A DNA stretch of 64,000 nucleotides from MED-G17 sp963991985 (GTDB lineage: Bacteria; Bacteroidota; Bacteroidia; NS11-12g; UBA9320), in the NCBI GenBank assembly GCA_963991985.1, contig CAXDRX010000001.1, positions 1-64,000 on the forward strand, given 5' to 3'. The notes beneath the pieces are model-generated. The model was given only the letters and a program-made list of their open reading frames with translations, was not told the origin of the DNA and did no database searches. Shown here piece by piece: positions 8,116 to 17,065 of the stretch; position 1 is the stretch's first letter, and each line of letters starts with the position of its first letter. Made by a program: the position numbers and the translations under genes.

Positions 8116-8129
8116 GCAGCGAATTTCGT

Positions 8130-8137
8130 TAATTTTG
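8130..8137 (+). promoter_or_regulatory. -7 promoter box TAATTTTG of hmgA
   Basis: Exact TAnnTTTG match 13 bases before the hmgA ATG, in the 35-base space between the divergent TPR gene and hmgA. It predicts a leader of about nine bases. Confidence 0.45.
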
Positions 8138-8150
8138 AGTACAATAAATC

Positions 8151-9305
8151 ATGCCGTTTTATCACAAACAAGGTCAAATTCCAAAAAAAAGACATACCCA
8201 GTTTAGAAAACAAAATGGTGAACTGTATGCTGAAGAACTGGTAAGTACAGAGGGTTTTTCCAATATTTATTCACTTATCTACCATTGTCACCCACCAACC
8301 ATGGTAAAATCTATCAAAAAGTCTGGCAGCATGAAACCAAATTTTGTTGTAACGGAAAATTTAAAGCACCGAAGCTTTACTACATTTTCTTTCAAAGCCC
8401 ATGACGACTATCTAAGGAGTAGAAAAATTTTGATGGGCAACAAGGATCTTTATGTAGTAACCGCAGCCCCTAAAAAAAGTATGGAGGACTATTTTTTCAA
8501 AAATGCTGATGCAGATGAAGTTTTATTCATTCATGAAGGAAATGGTGTATTAAAAACCATCTATGGTCAGATTCCTTTTGAATATGGTGATTATTTGGTC
8601 ATCCCAAGAGGTACCATTTACCAATTGGAGTTTGCGGATAAAAACAATCGCATTTTTATCACTGAAAGCTTTTCCCCCATCCACCCACCAAAAAGATATT
8701 TAAATAATTTTGGTCAACTTCTGGAACATTCTCCCTATTGTGAAAGAGATATTAAACTCCCGGAGAATCTCATTACTGTTGATGTAAAAGATGATTTTAA
8801 GGTTGTAATCAAAAAGTCCGACCAATTGTTTACCTACACCATGGCCAGTCACCCTTTCGATGCTATTGGTTGGGATGGATTTGTCTATCCATTTGGTTTC
8901 AGCATACACAACTTTGAACCCATCACGGGTCGAGTCCACCTACCTCCACCAATCCATCAAACCTTTGAGGGAAATAATTTTGTTATTTGTTCTTTTGTTC
9001 CAAGACTTTATGATTATCATCCCCAAAGCATTCCGGCCCCATACAATCATAGCAATGTAGATAGCGATGAGATATTGTACTATGTAGATGGGGATTTTAT
9101 GAGCCGCAAACATGTCGAAAAAGGCATGATTACATTGCACCCTAAAGGGATTCCACATGGACCTCACCCAGGTACCGTTGAAAAAAGTATCGGCCAGAAA
9201 GAAACCAAAGAGCTTGCTGTAATGATTGACCCATTTTATCCGTTACATCTTACCCAAGATGCATTGGACATAGAAGATCCAGAATATTATAAAAGCTGGA
9301 TATAA
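8151..9305 (+). CDS. hmgA: Homogentisate 1,2-dioxygenase
   Basis: Opens the aromatic ring of homogentisate to maleylacetoacetate, the key step of tyrosine and phenylalanine breakdown. The 384-residue protein is the shorter bacterial form. The start MPFYHKQGQIPKKRHTQF and the 'LYAEELVSTEGFSNIYSLIYH' stretch are diagnostic. The non-haem iron ligands can be placed: His in PYNHSNVDSDE, Glu in DEILYY and His in KGIPHGPHPG. It is monocistronic, with its own promoter box and a convergent gene 13 bases downstream. The other pathway genes (hppD, fahA, maiA) are not in this window. Confidence 0.95.
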   Translation: MPFYHKQGQIPKKRHTQFRKQNGELYAEELVSTEGFSNIYSLIYHCHPPTMVKSIKKSGSMKPNFVVTENLKHRSFTTFSFKAHDDYLRSRKILMGNKDLYVVTAAPKKSMEDYFFKNADADEVLFIHEGNGVLKTIYGQIPFEYGDYLVIPRGTIYQLEFADKNNRIFITESFSPIHPPKRYLNNFGQLLEHSPYCERDIKLPENLITVDVKDDFKVVIKKSDQLFTYTMASHPFDAIGWDGFVYPFGFSIHNFEPITGRVHLPPPIHQTFEGNNFVICSFVPRLYDYHPQSIPAPYNHSNVDSDEILYYVDGDFMSRKHVEKGMITLHPKGIPHGPHPGTVEKSIGQKETKELAVMIDPFYPLHLTQDALDIEDPEYYKSWI

Positions 9306-9318
9306 AACATAGACTTTT

Positions 9319-10194
9319 TTATAAGAATATTCTAGTTTGATATTCTATGAAATATTCTGTCTGAGTTCCAAACTTTTGATAAAAATTTGCAACAGAAGGG
9401 ATTTGAGAACCTTCGAAATCTAAAAAGATTTTGTTTTTCGAAAATTTTTTGATGAGTCGATCAATTAAAAATGGCAATGCACCCATTTTTTTTCCTTTAA
9501 CACTTGGCGCGCCAAGAAGATAATAAAGCCTGCCGTTGTCCTGTAGAATCAGGGCGGTAGCAAGCAATTCATTTTCTTTTTTCACTCCAATTTGATGCAT
9601 TTTTATTTGTGTGTTTTTTTTTATTCTATTGAAAAATGCATAATCCAAGTTGGTATAGTGCCTTCCATGCGCCTTTTTATACATATTTGTACATGCCTCT
9701 ACAGAAATATTCTCTTCCCATATCAGTTGGTTTTTCTCAGCTTTTTTAAGGTTTCTTTTCAAATCGTCTTTGTAACTATCGTAAATATTTTGATAGGTCT
9801 GGTGAAGATTTAAAATAAAGTTGGGCCTTTTTTTATGTTTTTTTAAAAAAGGTGTATTGGAAGCGTTAAAGAAATAATGCGTCTTAAAAATCAACTTCTT
9901 ACCCAGCATTTTCATAAAGGATTGGAATAAGTCCTGATCGAATTCAACTTTAGAAAAAACACCCAATTGTTGGCAAAAATTTGGTTGAGTTATGTAGGTT
10001 AAAAATCCATATTTCCTTTTGAAGGTAATGGGCATAATTGCATCATAATCACCAAACACCAGACCAAACCAGCAATTCCCTACGTTTTGGGTCAAGAAAT
10101 CATAATAAGCATATACCCTTTCTTGCCTAGAATTTTGCAAGCAGTGGTCCCATTTTTTCTTGTTGATTTCTTTGTGTTGAACAATGCGTACCAA
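9319..10194 (-). CDS. GNAT/FemAB-like acyltransferase
   Basis: A 291-residue cytoplasmic protein resembling the FemAB/peptidoglycan-bridge or BioF2-type acetyltransferases, made of two GNAT-like halves. The C-terminal half is the more telling: 'LLATALILQDNGRLYYLLGAPSVKGKKMGALPFLIDRLIKKF' followed by IFLDFEGSQIPSVANFYQKFGT, matching the acetyl-CoA fold's beta4-beta5 and the 'DFEGS...FK.FG' pattern of this family. No signal peptide. It ends only 3 bases before pruA begins its stop, so it is probably transcribed with pruA, yet a functional link is not obvious. The acceptor substrate is unknown. Confidence 0.65.
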   Translation of the reverse strand: MVRIVQHKEINKKKWDHCLQNSRQERVYAYYDFLTQNVGNCWFGLVFGDYDAIMPITFKRKYGFLTYITQPNFCQQLGVFSKVEFDQDLFQSFMKMLGKKLIFKTHYFFNASNTPFLKKHKKRPNFILNLHQTYQNIYDSYKDDLKRNLKKAEKNQLIWEENISVEACTNMYKKAHGRHYTNLDYAFFNRIKKNTQIKMHQIGVKKENELLATALILQDNGRLYYLLGAPSVKGKKMGALPFLIDRLIKKFSKNKIFLDFEGSQIPSVANFYQKFGTQTEYFIEYQTRIFL

Positions 10195-10197
10195 AAT

Positions 10198-11826
10198 TTA
10201 CTCCTGATGAAATGGATACCTGTAATCATCCACTGGATTTAAATTTTCTTTGATGGTTCGCATGCTTACCCAGCGCAATAAGTTTGCTTTGGCACCTGCC
10301 TTATCGTTGGTCCCACTGCCTCTGGCACCACCGAATGGTTGCTGACCAACAACTGCTCCTGTAGGCTTGTCATTGATGTAAATATTTCCTGCGGCATGTT
10401 TCAAGGAATCCAAGGTTTTTTGAATCGCATATCGATCCTTGGAAAAGACAGCACCAGTAAGGGCATATTCAGAAGTTTTGTCTAACAGAGAAAGGCATTC
10501 TTCAAAGTTTTCATCTGAATAAATAAATATCGTTAGCACTGGACCAAAAATTTCCTCTTCCATGGTTCTATACTTGGGATTGTCCGTTAGAATAACTGTT
10601 GGATAGATGAAATAACCTTTGGTTTTGTCAAAATTTCCTCCAACAATGATTTCAGCGTTTTTGTCTTTTTTTGCTTGCTCCACATAAGCGGTAATTTTAT
10701 CAAAAGACTTCTCATCAATAACTGCATTAACAAAATTGGAAAAATCCTCCGTAGGACCTATCTTCAGGGTATTTATCTCCTCAATTAACTTTTCTTTAAC
10801 CATTGGCCAAAGGGACTTTGGTAAATAGCAACGGGAAGCTGCAGAACACTTTTGCCCTTGAAATTCAAATGCACCTCTGATCATGTTGGCCACTAGCTCA
10901 TTGGGCTCGGCGCTTGGGTGTGCCAAAATAAAATCCTTTCCACCTGTCTCCCCTACAATTCGGGGATATGATTTGTATTTGTCTATATTGTTTCCGATTT
11001 CTTTCCACAAGTGCTTAAATACAGATGTAGACCCCGTAAAATGCAAACCACCAAAATCGGAATGCTTAAAAATTATTTCTCCAGCTTCAGGGCCATCAAC
11101 GTATATGAGATTGATTACCCCTTTTGGCAAACCAGCCTTAATAAATATTTCCATGACAACTTGAGCAGAATAAATTTGACTATCAGCAGGTTTCCAAACA
11201 ACAGTATTCCCCATTAGAGCAGGAGCAGCAGGTAAATTTCCAGCGATGGCGGTAAAGTTAAATGGGGTAATAGCAAATATGAAACCTTCTAAAGGTCTAT
11301 ACTCAACTCTATTCCAAATACCAGCTGAATTTTCTGGAGGTTGTTCGTTGTAAAGCTCGTATAAATATTGGACGTTGAATCTCAAAAAATCGGCAAACTC
11401 ACAGGCGGCATCTATTTCAGCTTGAAAAGCATTTTTACTTTGGGCCAACATGGTGGCGGCATTGATTGTATTTCTGTATTTCCCAGAAACCAATTCTGCT
11501 GCCCTAAGAAAAATACTTGCCCTTTGTTGCCATGACATTCGTTCCCAAGTTGTCTTTGCGTCTTGAGCCGCACTGATGGCTTCTTCGACATTTTTAGCTG
11601 TTCCGTAATTATAAACACCCAGCTTATGATTGATGTCGTGTGGAATGTACATGGCTCTCTTATCGTCTGTAAATACTTCCTTTCCGCCTATGTACATGGG
11701 AATGTCTTTTTCAATTTTTCTTAGCCTTGCCAATTCATCCTTTAATGCCCTTCTCTCTTCACTTCCTTTGGCATAGGAAAGTACTTTCTCATTTGTCGCT
11801 TTGGGTGGCTGATATATTCCGTTCAT
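10198..11826 (-). CDS. pruA: L-glutamate gamma-semialdehyde dehydrogenase (1-pyrroline-5-carboxylate dehydrogenase)
   Basis: Oxidises glutamate gamma-semialdehyde to glutamate with NAD+, the second step of proline breakdown. The 542-residue protein is a class of stand-alone P5C dehydrogenases. Visible ALDH motifs: FNFTAIAGNLPAAPALMGNTVVWKPA for cofactor binding, FTGSTSVF, the Glu region GETGGKDF, and the catalytic Cys in QGQKCSAASR; the C-terminus has GGARGSGTNDKAG. I start at the ATG at 11826 (MNGIYQPPKATNEK), which is typical of the family and leaves 4 bases after the upstream pseudouridine synthase; a longer reading would overlap that gene by about 70 bases. Separate prodh is not in the window. 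Confidence 0.95.
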   Translation of the reverse strand: MNGIYQPPKATNEKVLSYAKGSEERRALKDELARLRKIEKDIPMYIGGKEVFTDDKRAMYIPHDINHKLGVYNYGTAKNVEEAISAAQDAKTTWERMSWQQRASIFLRAAELVSGKYRNTINAATMLAQSKNAFQAEIDAACEFADFLRFNVQYLYELYNEQPPENSAGIWNRVEYRPLEGFIFAITPFNFTAIAGNLPAAPALMGNTVVWKPADSQIYSAQVVMEIFIKAGLPKGVINLIYVDGPEAGEIIFKHSDFGGLHFTGSTSVFKHLWKEIGNNIDKYKSYPRIVGETGGKDFILAHPSAEPNELVANMIRGAFEFQGQKCSAASRCYLPKSLWPMVKEKLIEEINTLKIGPTEDFSNFVNAVIDEKSFDKITAYVEQAKKDKNAEIIVGGNFDKTKGYFIYPTVILTDNPKYRTMEEEIFGPVLTIFIYSDENFEECLSLLDKTSEYALTGAVFSKDRYAIQKTLDSLKHAAGNIYINDKPTGAVVGQQPFGGARGSGTNDKAGAKANLLRWVSMRTIKENLNPVDDYRYPFHQE

Positions 11827-11830
11827 TTGC

Positions 11831-12508
11831 TTAAATAAATTCCTTAAAAATGTTCCAATTTGTTTGGTTTGGGACTTCTGCATGCAAATATATTTTTTCA
11901 TTTTTTACAGGATGGATAAATTCCAAAGATCTGGCATGCAAATAAATGAAATTACCCCGGCCTTTGGGTGATCCATATTTTAGATCCCCAACTATTGGGC
12001 AGTTTATCGCTGAAAGTTGAGCCCTTATTTGATGTGATCTTCCTGTCTTTGGAAATACCCTTAATAAGTGTTTGTGATTGCCCGCACCCAAATATTCATA
12101 ACTTAGAATTGCTTTTTTGCTTTCTTTCTTTTCGCTTGCGTAAGCTTTGGTTATGTTTTTTTGCCGATTCTTGAGCAAAAAATGAACCAGTTCTGCTTGC
12201 AGCTTTTTAGGTTTCTTTTCAACTACCGCCAAGTAGGTTTTTTTTATTTTGCGCTCTTGAAAAAGTCGATTCAGCCTTGGAAGTATTTTACTTGACTTGG
12301 CTAAAATCAAAATCCCGCTTACAGGTCTATCCAATCGATGGGCTGCTTCTAACCATGCATTTCCCGGTTTTTTATCTCGGCTTTTTAAAAAAGATTTATA
12401 CCCTTCAAGTACAGAGATATCCTTGCTTTTGTCTTCTTGTACCAGTTCTCCTGCGGGTTTATTAACGACCAATAAATGATTGTCCTCGTAAATGATTTTT
12501 GTTTCCAT
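11831..12508 (-). CDS. RluA-family pseudouridine synthase
   Basis: Converts specific uridines in RNA to pseudouridine. The catalytic motif HRLDRPVSG, with the nucleophilic Asp, is at about residues 58-66, preceded by VVNKPAGELV and followed by the KKTYLAVVE strand. The C-terminal GRSHQIRAQLSAINCPIVGDLKYG is also diagnostic. It lacks an N-terminal S4 domain, as in the short RluA/TruC-like subgroup, and its 225 residues fit. Whether the target is tRNA or rRNA cannot be told. It follows murB by two bases if the METK start is used; an ATG nine bases earlier would overlap murB slightly. Confidence 0.9.
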   Translation of the reverse strand: METKIIYEDNHLLVVNKPAGELVQEDKSKDISVLEGYKSFLKSRDKKPGNAWLEAAHRLDRPVSGILILAKSSKILPRLNRLFQERKIKKTYLAVVEKKPKKLQAELVHFLLKNRQKNITKAYASEKKESKKAILSYEYLGAGNHKHLLRVFPKTGRSHQIRAQLSAINCPIVGDLKYGSPKGRGNFIYLHARSLEFIHPVKNEKIYLHAEVPNQTNWNIFKEFI

Positions 12509-12510
12509 CC

Positions 12511-13533
12511 TTACCATATATTTACTTCGGGCTGCAGGTAGATTTTAAATCTGCTTTTTACTGAATGTATAATATCCTCTGCTAGTCTTTGGATTTCAAG
12601 ACCGGTTGAATTCCCATAATTGACCAAAACCAATGGTTGTTTTGAATAGGTTCCAACATTATTTTTCCGAAAGTTTTTCCATCCAGCACGATCTATAAGC
12701 CAAGCAGCTGGGACCTTGATCAAATTCTCTTCCAAAACATAATGAGGAACAACAGAGTAAAGAGTAAGAAGATATTTAAACTGCTCTTTTGTAATGACTG
12801 GGTTTTTAAAAAAGGAGCCAGCATTGCCCAATTTTTCAGGATCGGGAAGCTTCGACTGCCTTACTGCTATAACAGCTTTTGATATATCTTGAATGCTCGG
12901 TTCTTGTATATTGAGCTCGTCCAATTTATCTTTTAAACTGGCATAGGATGCATTTATTTGATGATTGTTTTTACTCAAACGAAGGGTTACATCTGTAATT
13001 ACGGCTTTGCCTTTTAGATCATTTTTGAAAACACTATTCCTATAGCCAAAGCCCATTTCATCTTTGGACAATGTGAAAAACTTTTTTTGGTCCAAATGGA
13101 AAGCCCTCAATTCAATGAAAACATTTTGAAGTTCTTGACCATATGCACCAATATTTTGGATGGGTGCTGCACCCACTGTACCTGGTATAAGTGACAAGTT
13201 TTCGATGCCTCCTAAATTGTTTTGCAAGCTCCATAAAACTGTTTTATGCCAATTTTCACCTGCTCCAAACCTTACATTCAAAAATTGTTTGTTCTGATTG
13301 AGCACCTCAACCCCCATGATTTGGTTTAGCAATACAAGTCCTTCATGGTCTTTTGTAAACAAAATGTTGCTACCGCCACCTAAGGTGATTTTTGATAGTC
13401 CATCTAGTGTACGAATTTGTGATGATGCAATTAAATCATCTGGTTTGTTAATTTTTACAAAAAACTTTGCTTTCACATCAATCCCAAAAGTATTGTATGA
13501 TTTGAGCGATTGATTTTCAACCAGCAGAGCCAT
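12511..13533 (-). CDS. murB: UDP-N-acetylmuramate dehydrogenase MurB (type I)
   Basis: Reduces UDP-N-acetylglucosamine enolpyruvate to UDP-N-acetylmuramate, using FAD and NADPH, in peptidoglycan precursor synthesis. The 340-residue length fits the E. coli-like type I form. Motifs: LKSYNTFGIDVKA at the N-terminus, TLGGGSNILFTKD for FAD, LSLIPGTVGAAPIQNIGAYGQEL, the GYRNSVFK tyrosine loop, GNAGSFFKNP with the catalytic Ser, and a C-terminal LQPEVNIW carrying the active-site Glu. A TAGTTTTG promoter box ends seven bases before its ATG. It is followed by a pseudouridine synthase and pruA with minimal gaps. Confidence 0.96.
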   Translation of the reverse strand: MALLVENQSLKSYNTFGIDVKAKFFVKINKPDDLIASSQIRTLDGLSKITLGGGSNILFTKDHEGLVLLNQIMGVEVLNQNKQFLNVRFGAGENWHKTVLWSLQNNLGGIENLSLIPGTVGAAPIQNIGAYGQELQNVFIELRAFHLDQKKFFTLSKDEMGFGYRNSVFKNDLKGKAVITDVTLRLSKNNHQINASYASLKDKLDELNIQEPSIQDISKAVIAVRQSKLPDPEKLGNAGSFFKNPVITKEQFKYLLTLYSVVPHYVLEENLIKVPAAWLIDRAGWKNFRKNNVGTYSKQPLVLVNYGNSTGLEIQRLAEDIIHSVKSRFKIYLQPEVNIW

Positions 13534-13540
13534 CGAATGA

Positions 13541-13548
13541 CAAAACTA
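13541..13548 (-). promoter_or_regulatory. -7 promoter box TAGTTTTG of murB
   Basis: Exact TAnnTTTG on the minus strand, seven bases before the murB ATG, implying a leader of about three bases. An imperfect hairpin (13550-13567, minus strand TAACTTCC/GGAAAGTTA with one bulge) overlaps the upstream side of this region and might end PiT transcription, but its T-tract is poor. Confidence 0.45.
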
Positions 13549-13596
13549 TAACTTTCCAAAAGGAAGTTACCCAAAACAAAAAAGTTTCTAAAAATC

Positions 13597-15159
13597 TCAA
13601 TTCAATTTTTGGCGCCTAGATATGCCAAACGTCTTGTATAAACTAAAACCAACCAGAAAAAGGATAACTATAAGACCAATAATGGCAAATTGGTTTAGCG
13701 CAAAAACAAAGAGTCCGGAAATAGCAAAAGCGACCAATGCAGTGATGAACCAACCTGCAATCACACTCAACACCCCTGCCACTCTAGCCCCAGCCGATTT
13801 ATTACCCCATGCCCTATCGGATAAGGAAGTCCCCATAGCCACCATAAAAGTAACATAGGTAGTGGACAACGGTAATTTGTGATTGGTCGCATATGCAATA
13901 ACCATGCTTGCCACCGACAAATTAACAGAGGCTCTTAGCAGATCGTAGGCAGGAGCGTCATCGGTTTTCAACCGATCGGGAACTGTGAATCTATTGGTCA
14001 ACCAGGATCTGGTCTTTTGAGGAAGACAAGCATTGGTGAAATCAAACAAAAATCGAAAGGTACGAACCAGTGTTAGTGAAATGATATTCTGACTAAATCG
14101 TTCGTTGACAGATTGATGACTAGACAACTTTATTTCGGTCATGGTCACACCTTTTGCTTTTTTTGAATACCATAGAGTAATCAACATAACCAAGCCTGCA
14201 GAGAAAAGAAGGTAGTAAGGAGTAGATACTTCGCCTGACAGATCGCTCATCAAAAAAGAATCCATAGACAAATTGGATCGGGACCATATTTGATAACTTT
14301 GAAAACCAGCAACCGGAACCCCAATGAAGTTAACCAAATCATTGCTGGCAAATGCCATTGCTAAGGTGAATACACCAAACAAGACGGTAATTTTCAATAT
14401 ATTGACTTTCAAAAACCGATACAATCCATAAATGAAGATACTTAAAGTAAGTCCAATAAAAGCAATTGTTTGCAGAGCAAATTCTTTCACAAAACTCATT
14501 TGATCAATGCTAAAAAAGCTTGACTTTTTCAAACCCTTTACAACCAAAAGATAAGACAGAAAAGACAAAGCAAAGCCTGTATAAAGCGCCAGTCCAATGG
14601 GGTATTTCTCAAAATAATCATAGGAGAATAATGCCCTTATTATGTATTGAATCAAAGCACCTGCAGCAAATGCAATGACAACAGAATATAAAATACCCTT
14701 TATAATCTTGATTGCTTTTTCTGAATTTATAAAATCTAGCAATTCAGAAGAATTTCCCTCGAAATGAATTTTCAGATAGGCAGTTACTACTGCAGCACCT
14801 AATAATTCAAAAACAATAGAGACCGTTGTAGAGGTTGGTAAACCGAGTGTATTAAAAACATCAAGCAAGAAAATATCCGTGAGCATTACGGCCAAGAAAA
14901 TAAAAAGTAAGTTCTGAAATGTAAATAAATTGGGGTTAAAAATCCCTTTCCTAGCGACTTCCATCATTTGGCCTGAAAGCAGCGAGCCGAACAAAATACC
15001 AAGTGAGGCGAGGACCAATATTGTGCGCACAGAAGCGACTCTACTACCTACGGCTGAATTTAAAAAATTAACAGCATCATTGCTAACTCCCACAACCAAA
15101 TCAATAATGGCAAGGAAAAACAACAAGGCAACCAAAATCAACAAAATGGATTGACCCAT
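13597..15159 (-). CDS. Inorganic phosphate transporter, PiT (PHO4) family
   Basis: Inner-membrane phosphate permease driven by protons or sodium. About eleven hydrophobic helices are visible. Both PHO4 signature repeats are present: VVGVSNDAVNFLNSAVGSR near the N-terminus and FASNDLVNFIGVPVAG in the second half; the C-terminal half also has ATNHKLPLSTTYVTFMVAMGTSL, typical of PiT. Between repeats lies a soluble loop with Lys and Ser-rich stretches. I use the ATG at 15159 (MGQSILLILVA) over a TTG 12 bases upstream, because a TATTTTTG box overlaps the region just upstream of the TTG. It diverges from a second phosphate transporter of another family. Confidence 0.9.
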   Translation of the reverse strand: MGQSILLILVALLFFLAIIDLVVGVSNDAVNFLNSAVGSRVASVRTILVLASLGILFGSLLSGQMMEVARKGIFNPNLFTFQNLLFIFLAVMLTDIFLLDVFNTLGLPTSTTVSIVFELLGAAVVTAYLKIHFEGNSSELLDFINSEKAIKIIKGILYSVVIAFAAGALIQYIIRALFSYDYFEKYPIGLALYTGFALSFLSYLLVVKGLKKSSFFSIDQMSFVKEFALQTIAFIGLTLSIFIYGLYRFLKVNILKITVLFGVFTLAMAFASNDLVNFIGVPVAGFQSYQIWSRSNLSMDSFLMSDLSGEVSTPYYLLFSAGLVMLITLWYSKKAKGVTMTEIKLSSHQSVNERFSQNIISLTLVRTFRFLFDFTNACLPQKTRSWLTNRFTVPDRLKTDDAPAYDLLRASVNLSVASMVIAYATNHKLPLSTTYVTFMVAMGTSLSDRAWGNKSAGARVAGVLSVIAGWFITALVAFAISGLFVFALNQFAIIGLIVILFLVGFSLYKTFGISRRQKLN

Positions 15160-15304
15160 ATCCAAATACAAAAATAAAATTTAGGGCGTTGATTAGAAAA
15201 GAACTTTAGCGCTCAATTTCTAACACTTTGAGTTTCAATAAAAAAGATTTTAAAGAATTCTATTTATTTACAATTCGCTAACCTATCACAGACCAAAACA
15301 ATCT

Positions 15305-15312
15305 TATTTTTG
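15305..15312 (+). promoter_or_regulatory. -7 promoter box TATTTTTG of the NptA-like gene
   Basis: Exact TAnnTTTG match, followed by CTTT and then the TTG start at 15317. Start-codon spacing is identical to the miaE-like and bioF genes. If active, the transcript would begin at the TTG itself, which would be unusual because leaderless mRNAs normally need ATG or GTG; the start therefore deserves testing. Confidence 0.4.
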
Positions 15313-15316
15313 CTTT

Positions 15317-17014
15317 TTGATTTGGATTTATGTCATAAAACTCTTGGGGTCCATCGCCTTTTTCATTTTTGGGATGCACCTAATGAGTGACGGTCTAAAC
15401 CGATTGGCCAGTAGGAATTTCAAGACCGTGATTGATGTCATGTCAGGGGGGCGACTGAAAGGTATCCTTGCCGGCTTTTTCTCCACTGCTATTGTTCAAT
15501 CTTCGTCGACCATTACGGTTTTAATTGTCAGTTTTGTTAACGCTCAACTCATTTCACTGAGACAATCAATTTATCTTATTTTGGGCTCTAATATAGGAAC
15601 CACTATCACTGCGTGGCTCATATTGCTTCTGGGTTTTGGCCATGTTACCTTTGGGAATTCTGATTACCTTCTGCCCTTGCTTGTGGTCGCTGTGCCAATT
15701 TATTTTTCCCGAAACAATCAACTAAGGTCAATTGGAACCCTAACCATTGGTTTTGTAATTTTATTTTTTGGTCTAGCAGAACTTAAGCATACGGTCAATG
15801 ATTTTGATTTGAACAACAACTATTTTTTTACACAACTATTAAAACAAAACAGTGAGGGTCTTCAGGGGATTGTTATATTTTTCTTGGTTGGCTTAGTTTT
15901 TACAGCACTGATCCAAAGCTCTAGTGCAGCTATGGCATTAACACTTACAATGGTTTCCGAAGGTCTTCCTTTTGAGTTGGCATCGGGGATGATTTTAGGA
16001 GCAAATGTTGGCACAACAATTACTTGCAATTTGGCGGCTATTGTAGCCAATTCCGAAGCAAAAAAATCTGCAAGGGCGCACTTTGTTATCAATATCCTAG
16101 GTCTTTTTTGGGTTTTTCCATTGTTCTACCTATTCATACAAAGCGTAAGAAATGTTTTTGACTTTTTATTGCCCTACATAGGTTTAGAAGGTACGCTAGA
16201 GATAATACAGTATGAGTTGGCGCTATTTCACACTGGTTTTAATTTCTTGAATGTTTTGTTCCTTTTATGGTTTGTTCCACAGATTCAAAAAATATCAGCC
16301 TTTATGGTTCGAGTGAAAAAATCAAACCAAGATGACAGAAAAGAAAATCTTTTAAATCCCATTTTTACGTCAACCTCAGATTATTCCATACTCAAAGTAC
16401 AGGACGAACTCCAAGGCTTTTTTTTATTAAATTTAGAGATGCTAGAGTTATTTGAGAAACTACTAAAACAAAAAGAAGTAGACCAGCAAGTTCTGCTCAT
16501 GAATCGTATGACAAAATTGGAAGAAAAGTCAGATACACTAGAATTAGAAATTGCTTCCGTTTTGACACGACTCAGCCAACAGGACAACAATTCTCAGAAA
16601 ACAATCCAATCTTATTTAATAATTGTAACTGAATTAGAGCGGATTTCAGACAAACTCTATGATTTATCCGAACTTTTTTTTCAGAAAAAAGAAAATAAAA
16701 TCTGGTTTATACAAAAACAAAGAAATGCGCTTTTGCTTTTGGTGCAAGACTGTATTTTGATCATGTACAACACGAAAAAATTGTTCGGCGACATCAACAA
16801 TCCACTGGAGCTTAGCAACTTTTCAATGCTAAAAGACCGGTTAAAGCAAGATGTAAAAGAGATAAAAAGGAATCACTTTGCAAGCATCCAAAAGGGAGAA
16901 TACAAAATAAAAAGCGGTGTCATCTTTAACAATATGTTTACAATGCTGGCAAGTATTGATGAAAATGCTCAAGTTATTTTCGATGAACTTCAGCATTCGA
17001 ACATAGATAACTGA
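15317..17014 (+). CDS. Na/Pi-cotransporter family protein with PhoU-like C-terminal domain
   Basis: A 565-residue membrane protein of the Na+/phosphate cotransporter (NptA/YjbB) family. Two inverted repeats carry the QSSS signature: IVQSSSTITVLIVSFV and ALIQSSSAAMALTLTMV, each followed by a GxNxGTTIT motif (LGSNIGTTITAW and LGANVGTTITC). About eight to nine transmembrane helices end near residue 335; the remaining 230 residues form helical, charged PhoU-like segments (e.g. TELERISDKLYDLSELF), as in the larger members. The TTG start puts 20 residues before GMHLMSDGL, the usual length. It diverges from a PiT-family permease over 157 bases. Such proteins often export or import phosphate; direction is not known. 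Confidence 0.88.
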   Translation: MIWIYVIKLLGSIAFFIFGMHLMSDGLNRLASRNFKTVIDVMSGGRLKGILAGFFSTAIVQSSSTITVLIVSFVNAQLISLRQSIYLILGSNIGTTITAWLILLLGFGHVTFGNSDYLLPLLVVAVPIYFSRNNQLRSIGTLTIGFVILFFGLAELKHTVNDFDLNNNYFFTQLLKQNSEGLQGIVIFFLVGLVFTALIQSSSAAMALTLTMVSEGLPFELASGMILGANVGTTITCNLAAIVANSEAKKSARAHFVINILGLFWVFPLFYLFIQSVRNVFDFLLPYIGLEGTLEIIQYELALFHTGFNFLNVLFLLWFVPQIQKISAFMVRVKKSNQDDRKENLLNPIFTSTSDYSILKVQDELQGFFLLNLEMLELFEKLLKQKEVDQQVLLMNRMTKLEEKSDTLELEIASVLTRLSQQDNNSQKTIQSYLIIVTELERISDKLYDLSELFFQKKENKIWFIQKQRNALLLLVQDCILIMYNTKKLFGDINNPLELSNFSMLKDRLKQDVKEIKRNHFASIQKGEYKIKSGVIFNNMFTMLASIDENAQVIFDELQHSNIDN

Positions 17015-17065
17015 CAAATCGACACGTCTTTTTTTTGGTAAAGCTTTTGATAAAAATTTGTCTGT

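Noticed and set aside
11827..11901. Longer pruA reading with 25 additional N-terminal residues
   Set aside because: It overlaps the pseudouridine synthase and lacks similarity to the family, which begins at MNGIYQPPKATNEK.
13550..13567. Imperfect hairpin (TAACTTCC / GGAAAGTTA) after the PiT gene
   Set aside because: One bulge, weak stem and no good T-run on the minus strand; it also overlaps the murB promoter region. Not called as a terminator.
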